Assembly: GCA_029339505.1 (NCBI GenBank)
Contig: JAQISU010000041.1
Span: 7,449,001 to 7,513,000, forward strand
DNA length: 64,000 nucleotides
Direction: 5' to 3'
Origin: Unio delphinus
Lineage: Eukaryota; Mollusca; Bivalvia; Unionida; Unionidae
The notes beneath the pieces are model-generated. The model did no database searches, was not told where the DNA came from, and worked only from the letters and a program-made list of their open reading frames with translations. This document shows positions 27,101 through 39,894 of the stretch, piece after piece (the stretch's first letter is position 1; the number at the start of each line of letters is the position of its first letter). The translations under genes and the position numbers were made by a program.

Positions 27101-30100
27101 GAAAATTTCAGCTTTCTGACAACTTCATTAGAAAAAAGAATTGGTAATATAAACAGTGTCTCAAATGTAAAAAGGCTGCATAAAGTGTCCATCATTTGAA
27201 AGGAGTGTGATGTTCTTCATTATGTAAAGCATAAATGATTTTACAAATATTACCAACAGCATGGTCAGAACCAAGAAAACAAAATGATCCATCAAATATT
27301 TAAAAACAATAATATGATTCATATAGCAAATAGCTTTGTTTAAAAGAACGAGTCAAATATCTGTCACAAGTAAAGTGTTGGCATTCAATTCAATCTTTTG
27401 GACGTTAGCAAGATAAAAGAATAACATAGACAAAAGGTAGATATAACAATTAAATATGTATGGTTTAAGTATACAAAATCAGTCACTTCTAATGAAATAT
27501 AATAACAAAACTGGGCCATATTCTCACATCATCAGCTAGTATATTTTCATCTAATTGCAGCAGCTGGCAGAGTAATGGATCTTGACAACAATCCTGGCAG
27601 TGAAAGAAAAAAGGTGAAACTTACCACATATGGAATACAAAGTGTGACATCAGCAGTGAAAAAAGGTATCCTCTCATCTTGGTTCACTCCACCACCTTCG
27701 TCAAAATGATGCAGAAGGCTAGAACGACGTCCACTGAAAATATGCAATGTTGATACTTTGGACAAAATATAGAGATTTTGAAAGGTTTAATTTATAACAA
27801 AGATATATTTCATAAACTACAAGGAATGCTGGATCAGCAGACCTGCCAACCCTAAGGAGACATTTTCAGTAAGTCAGTCTAAATTTTTCAGTAAGTTAGA
27901 CCAATTTTCAGTAAGGTGTGAAAACTTATGTTCTGGCAACAAATAAAATTGTAATAACCATTACAGTGTATATCCATGTTGTAACTTACAATAAATAGCT
28001 ACTGATGTGACTGGTACAGGGTACTTTTGCATCTTCTAAGAAAGTTCTGGTCAAACTCCATTTTGAAGCATTTTATCCCCTTCACTTTCATGACTAGTAG
28101 TGCTTCCAAGGTATCAACTGACATAGATGATCTGGATTTTGAGTGGTCTTTCGCAACAAATGAGAACACCCTCTCACAAGCTGCATTTGAATGAGGAACA
28201 ATAAGTACATTCTTCATGATGCTGGACAACAATTTGTATTTGAACTGGACATTAGCATCCTTGAGTTTACTAATAAGATCACATTGCTTGTCAACTCATT
28301 TAGTGTTTAAGATCTCAGAATTCAATTCATCTACTTGATAGTTCAAAAACTCTGTTTCCAAGTTGTCTTGCCAAGTTGGTTTCTTTGGGTTCCATACACA
28401 TAAACTTTGATGGGAAATACATCACATTGCTAAAATCACTCATCATCCTTTTTGACACATCAGCAACTGCACTGTGTTTCAGAAGTTCATTATTCAAGGG
28501 AAACCTCTTAATACTGTAATCGCAAACAGTTGTGTAATAGTCCCTAACATCTTTATACAATTGACAAAGGCTACTTTCATACAACTTACTTTCCGCCAAG
28601 TATTTTCTAGTTTCTGAACCTACTATAAGCTTATCATCTGACTTTTGTTTTCTGACGGTCATGATAATCAATATCAGTAAGATCCTTAGCTTGTGAAATT
28701 TCTGTAGCCTTTACAAATGTGATGAGCAATTGCTTTAATAATTCAAGCATGTTTTATCCAAGTTTATGGATCATAGGCTCCTCCTGTTGTATGATCAAGT
28801 TGTACTTGTTAAATAGTGGAATTATGTGGTCTAGAAATAAGCAATAAATCTTCACCCTCCAGGACTGCAAAGCCTTTTCCTCTCTGTAACTGATATTTTT
28901 ACTTTCTTTCTGGTCATTTCTAACCAATGGTGTCTGACATCTAGATAGAGCCTTTTTATCTGATTTCTTTGATTCAGCTTTTGGGTTTCATTTTCTCAGT
29001 CTATGCTAAGGCAGACTTGAAGATTGTACAAGCCTGACTTCTAGATAGATCACTGCTCAAAGCTTTACTGCATGTACCTGCGCTGTTGTTATTTCCTTCT
29101 TGATTGCTAGATACATGTGAAACTTTATCCTTGGAACTAGATACATTCTCTGACGGACTACTTTTGGCTGTAGCTCTTATGCCTTTAACCTCTTGCTTCT
29201 TGGTTTCTTTATCAAAATATTTTTGTAAGGATTCCCACAGTTTCAACAGTCTCTATATACCTTCACCAAGAGACAACCATCTTGTTACACAATGCTTCAA
29301 TATTTTTCTCTGTTCTTTCCCACAAAGAGTCTGAAGATCTTTCAGTTCCATTTGTCTATTCACACTTTTATCAAAATAATATGACATGTCCACTAATAAG
29401 TCATCATAACTAATAGGCAGCACATCAGCCCCCTTTTTAGCTGCTAAATGTACCAAATGGCATGAACATCCACTCAGATACACTGAGGGATTCACCTTAG
29501 TTATATGTCCAAATACACCTTTATTGCAACCTATCATCAATGAAGCATGATCTGAAGCAAATGCATTACAGTTATTCCAACTTATGTTTCTCTTTTTCAA
29601 ATCATCATCCAATAATATGAAAATATTTTCCCCAGTAGAGGCTCCATCACATGTTGGAACTAACAAAAGTGCTTCAGTTACAACCCTGTCTGTGTTATCA
29701 AAATATAAACACCAACTTGGTACAGATCCTCAGAATCATCACTACCATCAATTGCTATACTGAAAGGTTGGGATGAAATATTGTTAACAATGTCTTCCTA
29801 TATTGACTTGCACTGTTGGAATACAATAGCAGTAGTTTTCGTCTGCCACACTGATAACTATTTGCTACTGACGACTTGAGAAACATGTACCTGAATAGTT
29901 TAGAAGCATGGTCAGATGCAGCAATTGCAATATTATGCTCAACCAAAAAGTTTGTAAAATATACTTCAGCCTTAATGACCTCCAATTCAGTTTCTGACAC
30001 TGCAGATCCAAATCCCATAGAAGTCAGCGACTTACAACTTGATTTCATTGCAACGTATTCTGTATGTTTTTTGGAATTCACATGGCAGCAACAGTCAGCT

Positions 30101-33100
30101 CACCAACCATGGCAAATGTTTAACTGAACACGACATAACATGCAATAAATGTAATGGACACCTTTTTCACTTTTTTCTAAGCATAACCAGGTATCCGAGT
30201 AATCTGTTATATACTTTTGCAAGCACTGTTTCAGCTTTCTATAAGGTTGGTTGTCCTCTCAACCTTTGAAGCATTTTCGTTTGGAAAACATTTTCAGATG
30301 ACCAGATGACAAAAGGAAAAATGAAGTCTAGTTCAAATGCATGCTTCTCACGAACAAAATTTGCTGGTTTAAAGCATCTGAGGTACCACTGTACAATTAG
30401 TCTGGTTCCCAATCAAAATCCACTCAAAGATAAAACTCCGAATCCAAACACGGAGTCTAATACAAAAATCTGGATCCGGAACAAACCAGTACAACAAATA
30501 TCTGGAACAGAAAAAAACATTCGTATTTCCATACTTTTTGCTATCATTCCGTAAGTCTGCAATTTTAGTGTTTTTTTGTAAGACTTATGGCAAAATCATA
30601 TGAGTTGGCAGGTCTGGATCAGACATAAATTCAGCTATTCTACAGATTAGTGTCCAAACTCAAAGCAATATTTAATTTTTGTTTATAATTATGATATAAT
30701 GATTCATTAGTCCTTTTTATGACAGTTTTATTCTATTGCATTCTTTACTTTATTGATTGTCCTCACAATTACTAGATTATACAGTTTTCTACTTGACCTC
30801 AAGTCATAATTAGCATTTTCAACAAAATATAAAATATTTCCTAATGGAATGACCTTCTAGAATGATCCAGATGTTTACAAAATCAAAACCATAACCTGGA
30901 TTACACTCAGTTTATTCCAAAACATAAGACCCAAATGAATGTATTTACTTTTATTAATAATGATCCTGGTATTAAGCCCATACACAGAGATAATAATTTA
31001 GCTATGTTTTAGTTGTTTACATAAATAAAATTTTAAAAAGTCAATCAGGTCAAGCAGAAATTAAATCAGTTTTGGACAAGATCAAGTCCAGCATACAATG
31101 TTACATTAAAATAGCATGTAATGAAATAAGAAAAAGAAAAAAAATTTAAATGAAATATACATAACATTCCCACATCTAACATAGATGTTTGAAACTTTGT
31201 ATTTTTATTTAAGAACTGTTTGCTTCTCTCAATTTATTCTGAAACCAATTACAAATTACAAAACAAATGTTTCTCACTTGTTTCATGTCAAGGACAGATA
31301 TTTTTCAAGATCTTGTGTATTTTCCATTATTGGTGATCATTTTAATCATCTCATCACTAAATATTCATGAAACTATCATAATTGTTAGTCCAAAAATCTG
31401 TCCTTTCAGATTTAGCTGTTGTTCATGTTCAACACCTTAGTCCTTTCTTTTGAATTATATATCAAGTAACATTCTTATGTGTATGAAATTAAGACTTTTT
31501 CTAACTCATCACATGACAAATCTGAAAAGGGAGCAATGCACTGGAAGCCAAATGATCAGAACAGCATCTGACAATTATGTGACACAAAACTGTAATTTCC
31601 ATGCACTCTTATTACTCACAGTTGATCCTTTAAAATTAGGAGGTGGGACATTAAGACGTAGTGTACATAGAAGTTCATTTTATTATTGCAAAATATTCCT
31701 GGTTTTATACAAATGAGGTTTAAAAGTGGAACATCTACATCTCTGAAAATTAAAGCTTAAATGCAAATGTTCCACAAATACAGCAGAAATAAAAAGCTGC
31801 TCCCTGCAAAATGGTGTTCATCAAATTATTAACAGTTCATATACTTTATATACTTTATATATCATAGGAGTTCAATAACTCTTCCTCAATGAATTATGAA
31901 TATATTCATAATATAAAAGTGAAGTCATATGGACAATGTTCTTTTGCATACAAGGGCCCAGCAATGTGGAATGATTGCTCATTGAAATTAGACACAAAGA
32001 CAGGGTGATCCCTTTCACAAGTGCTCTTAAAACTCACCTATTTTGACTGCAAGAACAAACTTAAAGATCTAAAAATGTTTCCTACCTTAAATATTTTCAG
32101 CACATTTTTGTTTTCTAATTTCATGGTGTTTGTTATTATTTTATTTTTTGTAGTCATATCTTTATATATGTCGTAAAGTCCTTGGAGCTTCTAAAGCTTA
32201 GATGCCATACAAAGACCTGATTATCATCATTATAATTATTAGTAGTAGTAGTAGTAGAAGTAGTAGTAGTAGTAGTAGTATATCAAAAACAATTAATGTG
32301 CTAAAAAGAATTGTACATAGTTCATAAAACAAATCATATATACCGTATTTACCCTAAATATATTGTGATATGATAAAATAACTATCCTTTTCCTGACCCA
32401 AAACTTAAGATGAAACTTTCTCAACTAGGTCATATGTCTCAGAACAAGAAACAAAAAAATCTGTATTGAATTTGTGCTCTCCCCAACTGCATGATGCAAT
32501 AAAATAGATAAACAAAAGACTTTTCTGATATTGAAAAGAAAGAAACTAACCTTGTATTATCAGTTATTGCTTTTTTTCCTGATATCTTGAAGAAAACTCA
32601 TTCACGCATGAAGTGGTGTTAGGTGCAAAAACACCATGACTGAATTACAACCAGGTCATCTATGTGCTAGTGTCTCGCAAATAAAATCATTATTCGCTAG
32701 AGTAGTGTTGTTCCGATTATCGATTATAATCGATCATCAGTTGGTTGAGCAAATCAATAAGATAATCAATTGTGAAACTCCATAATCGATTGTGCACAAA
32801 AGTTAGTAAAACTCCCAGCCACTAAAGTTGACCTGAAATTTATTATTCCCTTCACAACTACAAATAAAAAAACTTATAACTCATAATTAGGAATATATAG
32901 TTATTATTACATGATCAAGTTGTTAAATTGTTGAGTTAATAAATTTAACCACATTTTGTTGATTTGTTTCAGTTAAATTGCAACATCTTTTGTAGTATTT
33001 ATAAACAATGACAAACAAGAAAATCGTGTCCTTCTATATTTTAAATTATAGACACATCACATATGAATGAAAGTATTTCGGGGGATTGCAGCAGTATTTC

Positions 33101-36100
33101 AGTTACATATGACTGTTCATCCATAAAAAGTTGCGTTCATTTAACAAAGTTATAGAACAAAAGTAACACACAATGTAATATTATTGTCAAGTTAAAGAAT
33201 ACATGTCATTAAAAGAGATTACTCCTGTACATTTATAAACATATTGAACTCTTGATCAAAGATATAACTAACAAAAGTTTTAATTTGCTCCTAGTAACCG
33301 ATTATAATCGATGATCAGTTGGTTAAGGGGAACCGATCATCGATTATGAATTTCTGACCGATTCCCATCACTACGCTAGAGTACAAGTAACAATCTTTTT
33401 GCAAGCACAGTTTATATAAGTATCATTGCAGCAAGATAATGTTGTGTCTATTATTCATCCACAGACGTAAATGGCCATATGTATCAATTTATAACTACAG
33501 ATGCCAAGATGAAAGAAGCCCGGGTGGTGAATAAAAGAAACTGGCAGCAAGTAGTAAATTCATTCTTTGAACTTACCGACTGATTATCCAGGATAAAGAT
33601 TACTTTTTAATTACAAAGCAAGCCATCCTTGGAAGCCTACTTTGATTACCTTCAAACTGTTTTTTTTCTTCTTTTTAAAGGATATCAATAAAAAGTTTTT
33701 TTTATTGCAAAGCAAGTCAAACTTGAAAGCCAGCTTTAAATTCTTTTAAAGTGTGCAGATTTTTTTATTTGTTTAACTTGAATATAAATAGACAACCAAG
33801 ATATGGAAGCTATCTTTGGTTCCTTTTCACTGATATTCAAGGGAATTTTGAAAATAAATTAAAATAATGGAAGAAATTTTTAAGATATGCAATATATAAT
33901 GCTTCATGCACAGACATCGATGACCCAGCGTCACCCAGAAAATTTGGAGAAAATAAAATCATTTGATGAATTTATTAAGGCCATATGAGAAGCAGATCAT
34001 TTCACCAACAACATGACCATTAACAAGAATGAAAATCTAGTGTACTTTGATGTCATTCCTGGATGGACTGGGGATAAGATGGCATCAAAAGCATAGAGTT
34101 AGTATGACTGGTGGAGATTTGAAACAATGATTTAAGTCTTTGCAGTTTCCACTTCAGGTGATGTGTTGCTTCGAATGATAATTTTTCAGTGTGAGAAAGT
34201 TAAAAATATATTCATGCACTGAAATAGATCATATGTGTGCAGGAGAAAGGTTGTTTTGATGGGATGACACAGCAGGAGATTAAAGAGTTTTATCAAGGAC
34301 ACAGTTTTATATTGCATTTTCCAATTTTCAAATGATTTAAAAAGTGTGCCACAACTTATGACTTTAAAAAAAATACCAATGTGTCCCAGAACATACCATG
34401 CACAAAAATTACTTTCAAAATTAATTTATTATGTCTCAATAAATATGGAGTCCCAACATATACATTAAATATAGTAGTACTTGAAAGAGTTCTGGAACAT
34501 ATCAAAATCAGTGAATGAACTAAATAAAGGACAATTAAAATTTATTTTTAAAAAGTTTCTGAAATGATTATAATAGTTGGAACATAATAAGAACATTTTA
34601 CACGTGCAAACTGCAGACAAATTAACTGAAAACTAATAGAAAAATATATGTTCATTTGATTTAGAATCCAGCATGATTCAATGAAAGAGACTATTACTGA
34701 GATAACATTAACTTTTAATTGCAAGCTCAATACCCATTTTGAATACTTAAAAAGAAACCAAGCAATTATAAAATCAGAAAATGCATGACAAAGTTTAAAT
34801 GTATAACAGAATAGAAATTGTTTTTGATGATTTAGGGAAGAGGTCAAAAGGTGTGATTATCAATAAAATGGACATAAATTTAATGACACCAGGATAGGAT
34901 AATCATATTTGTATTTCAACCTTGGAATAAGATTTGTAAATCTTTCTTATCTGTACCTTTAAACCTGTGTACACTTTTGTTTCAACAAAGTCAGACTGAT
35001 CCAGTTTACACGATTCAAATCATGAAATTTGCAATATGTATGCCATGCAATAAACTGTGATATTTCCTCTATCATGGAGGAATGTGGTAAGAGTAAGAGG
35101 TCTGGTTGTGTTGGTACCCTGGAAATCTTATCCAAATTGAATTAGATCTATTTGGACTGTGTGCCTGATGGTTTGGGTCACAAGTCCATGGGTAACAGAC
35201 AGTAAATCTCATTTACTGATTTATTAAATTACCCAACCTTTTTCTCCTTCTCCAATGAGATGATGGTGTGTGCCTGAGGGAAGGTGTCACTTCTGCTGAT
35301 TCTGTTTCAAACTTGTTTGAGTCAACGAGGATAGTGCATTGCCATCATCATAGTCTAGTACACTCCAAATTGGATAATGGGCATCACATTGTCAGTTGAT
35401 GGAGAGGGAATAGGAGCATTATGCACCACAGTTCCTGGTTCATCACAAGTTACAGCAGGGATATGTGAATGCGTATTTACCCTAAATACTGTAACACCTT
35501 TAGCCTTCTGAAAACACCTTGAGAGAACTATGTTCTAAAGGGGGATAGAAAGGCTACTTCACCCTCACAAGCTGACAGTGTTTGGGACCCCTGGTAATAG
35601 TCAGGTTAGAAATTCTAAATTAATAAACGAAATTGCAAGTTTTGTTTTAAAATCAGTAGGAGAGCACATACAAACAGGAAAGTGTGCAAATATTACAAGT
35701 CGAAAAACAAAATTCTGATGCAATCAAAAGATAAAGACAATTATGTCCAAAACATTTTACAAAAAAGATGGTAATCAAATTTTACATAACTGTCTTCTTA
35801 ATGTCAGACATAGATTACACTATCATATGATATGATGGGTCCAAAAACTTTAAGCTTCATTTTACTCAGTGGTGGCTTTACACAGTCAAGCACTATATAT
35901 AATCAAGTTGTTGCCAAATTATCTACACTAAAATAAACAATGCCTTCTAAATTAATGAATTCATCACCGTATCAGAACATATGCACCGGTTTTCTTTTTA
36001 TCTGGTAGAACAGTCTCATAATGTTAATGACAAGCTATTGAAAGAAAAATTACAAAGAGTTGCACAAAACTGAAGAAGACAACATAATAATAAAGTGTAC

Positions 36101-36816
36101 CTAAACCTGCTACATATGCTACCAGTTGGTGCACACGTTAACAGAATAATTAGTCACACAAGATCTGGTTGTGTTCACATATACAACTTATATCCTACCT
36201 GAAGGAAAACCTCTTCCTCATCCCATCCAATGAATAGCGAGTTGCTCTGAGTAAGGATTCAATCAAACGATGTTTGAAATGTTCAAACAGTTCCTCACAG
36301 GCCTCCCAAATAACCTGGGACTCACTTTCGACTCCATTTTCTGGAGCTCCATCTGCCAAATGTCCTTCTCCAGTCCCAGAAGCAAGTACCTCCTCAGCTA
36401 AAAGAACATAGAACAAGACATTAAAGTGTGACAGAGATTGCACATGCAGCTAACATGTTTTATTGAAAAATGCAACAAACTGGTTAGTAGGATGCATTCT
36501 CTCAAAACCTCTACCATTTTGCTGGCAAAAATTTAAGATCTCTCCATTTTTGTGTTAATTATTTGTATAAAACTGAAAAGCATTTAAACTGAAGATTTGC
36601 TAAATCACTGAAAGTCTTTTTTTTAAACAACTGCTGTATTGGAAGGCAAATTTGCATAATATATCATCATACAAGGATATTTTCTATCAACCCTGATAAA
36701 ATTCAGTGACACATTCTTAAAAAACCATTTAAAATTTTTTCTTTCAGTCCTACTGGATGGCAGATTCACACCAGCACAATAAATTCTAAAGGGTTTGAGA
36801 AAAAGCTATTTTAAAC

Positions 36817-36886
<70 letters not shown>

Positions 36887-39847
36887 AATGACATTTATTG
36901 ATCATAGATTATTATCATTTATACAAAATGCAAGGCCTACATGTGTAATTCTCTGTCAGATTCTGCTCAGAAGCTGAAAAACAGTTATGTAAAGGCTTTT
37001 ATATTTTATTTGTAATGGTGACAACAATTTATCACAGATCCTAAAATGCACATATGTCAGGATAAATTTATGATAAATTTTCATCTTTTCCTGTCAAACA
37101 GTCTTCTACAAGTTTTCTATTTATAGCCATGGTAGTCCAATTCAATCATGATTGATTTCATTAGAAGTCACTTATTGGCACAATTTTTTTAAAACTAGAA
37201 TGGGAAGAGCCATTAGTGACATATAGTTGACACCCGCGAGTATTGAGCAATGCCGGAGAGTATTGAACAATGGGTCTCATAAGCCTGGACCTTTGGCTAA
37301 GGTCTGTGCCCATCAAATAAACCAACTGGATAGAAGCCAATATTTTCCTACTGGAATTACCATCTGGCCATTAGACCCCAGAATCTATGAGGTTTTATTT
37401 TATTATTCTAAGCATCAACTATAAAAAAGTACATAGTTGAGAATGTACACTTTTGTAAAGAAACCACATTATTTCCTCAGCAACCTTGAAATTTACACTC
37501 CAAAATGTTAAGGCTTCTTCTTAACCCCAAAGTGCAATCAATAAACAAAGTTTGTCCAAAGAAGACCATCAGCCAGGCTGGATCTCCCCAGAAATTTTAG
37601 AAACAATAAAGCAAAGAGACCAACTAAAATCAGTAGGAAATCAAACTGAATATAGAGTTTGGAGGAATAAAGTTCATAAAATGATACATCAAGCCAAACA
37701 AGCACACTACAAAAAAGTGCTGGATGAAAACCAAAATAACCCGAAAGCAATCTGGAAAGTGTTTACAGGTTTTGGTGCAGGCAAATGTAAGCGTAAAGCT
37801 GAAATTGTATACCTCAATCATGAGGGCATTTATACTGATAATCCAAAGGACATCTCAACTATTTTTAACTTTTTTGTACAAATTGCTGAAAAACTTAAAG
37901 AACCCAGAACTTCATCTGATCATCTGGAACTCAAACATTTTTGTGCTAAAAAACTAAAAAAAAATATAAAATTTGAAATTCCTGAAATGAGTCCAGAATT
38001 TGTGTTGAAATATATTAAAACAATGGATGTTTGTAAAGCTACAGGACTTGATATGATGGGACCAAGGCTACTAAAAGTGGCTGCACCTGCAATTGTAGAG
38101 AGTATAGTTTTCATTTGTAATGAAAGTATTAGGTCTAATAAATTTCCACAAATATGGAAATCTGCCAAGGTTATACCATTGCATAAAGCAGGGACAATAG
38201 ATGATGTAAATAACTACAGACCCATCTCTATCCTTCCTTGTCTCTCCAGATTACTAGAAAAACATGTACATGATTCTTTTCTCAACTATTTAAACACTTA
38301 TGATCTTATTCATGATACTCAGTCTGGCTTTTGCCAGAATCACTCCTATGAAACTGCACTTGTATCATTGATTGATAAATGGCTAAAAACGTTAGATCAA
38401 GGAGAAATGGTAGGCACTATTATGATTGATTTTCATAAAGCTTTTGATCTAGTAGACCATGAAATTTTACTTGAAAAACTAAAGATTTATCAATGTAGTG
38501 AAAACTCTCTAAACTGGTTTACTTCTTACTTAACCGACAGAATGCAAAAAGTTTCTTTAAATGGTCAACTTTCTGAAAGTAAAAATATGAATTGTGGAGT
38601 ACCACAAGGCTCTATCCTTGGACCTCTGTTATTCATTCTATTTATCAACAATTTACCTCTTAAGATTGGAACTTCAATTTCTTTCACTGACCTCTATGCA
38701 GATGATACTACACTGTCTGAGATTGGTAAAACCAAAACGGTACTTGAAAATAACTTACAAGATGCTCTTAACAGACTTCATGTATGGTGCAAGGAAAACA
38801 GTATGATCATAAATACAGACAAAAACTAAAGCCCTACTAGTTACAACACAACAAAAACAAACAAGACTAGATAGCGACAAACTTAAATGTTTTTTTTTGA
38901 CAATGTGAGCCTTAATATGACCTCTCAAGATAGAATTCTTGGTGTATTCGTAGATAACAATCTTATTTGGTCTATTTACATTAAACACATTTCAAAAAAG
39001 GTTAATTCTTATCTTTGGCTACTGAGGAAAATCAAAACATACATTCCTCTTCAGTATAGGGTCATCTTTTATAACAGTTATATTCAGCCATATCTGGACT
39101 ACTGTAACGTAATTTGGGGTAATACCTCTAATTCAAACATAACAACACTTATAAGGCTCCAAAAGAGGGCTTGCCATTTAATTCTAGATCAATGTATAGA
39201 CAATTTTCAGGATGCAATGAATAATATAAAGGTTTTAACAATACATGAAAGAATATTTCTTAGAAAAGCCAAATTGATGTATAAAGTATCCAGAAAATCC
39301 ATTCCTCATTCCTGTCTATCTAAGCAATATCTTTCAAAGAAGAGATGCTGATGGTACTCCAAATATATGGTCCATAAGAAGAAACAATTACATTATACCA
39401 AGGCCAAAGAAGGAATTGTTTTAAAAAAAAGTTTTCAATATACTGGTCCAGTAGTATGGAACAACATTCCCAGCAACATAAGGCAGGCTCCTAGCATTTC
39501 TTCATTTCATAATCAATGTCTTAAATGGATGAAATCTTTAAAAAATTGAACAGTGCTAGAACCAAAAAAAATACTGCCTGCTTGTCTGTAAATTTGCATC
39601 ATTTTCAAAGCTGAATGTTTCAACGCAGAATGATATTTTATGTTTCTTATATGTTTATGTTTTTACAGATGCCTGTGCATGTGTTCCAGGCATGATACTT
39701 TGAAATTTAAAATTCCTTAATTATTTAGCGTCGAGCCAGACTCTTCACATCATGTTGTATGTATTGCATATTTTGTACATAACATATAGAAGGCCTCAAG
39801 GTAGATTAGTTCTGTAACTAATTGAGTTACCTTCTCTAAATAAAGTC

Positions 39848-39894
<47 letters not shown>

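Noticed and set aside
35465..35500. Left end of another family X element
   Set aside because: The GTATTTACCCTAAATAC string has no inverted partner at a plausible distance; treated as an isolated fragment or chance.
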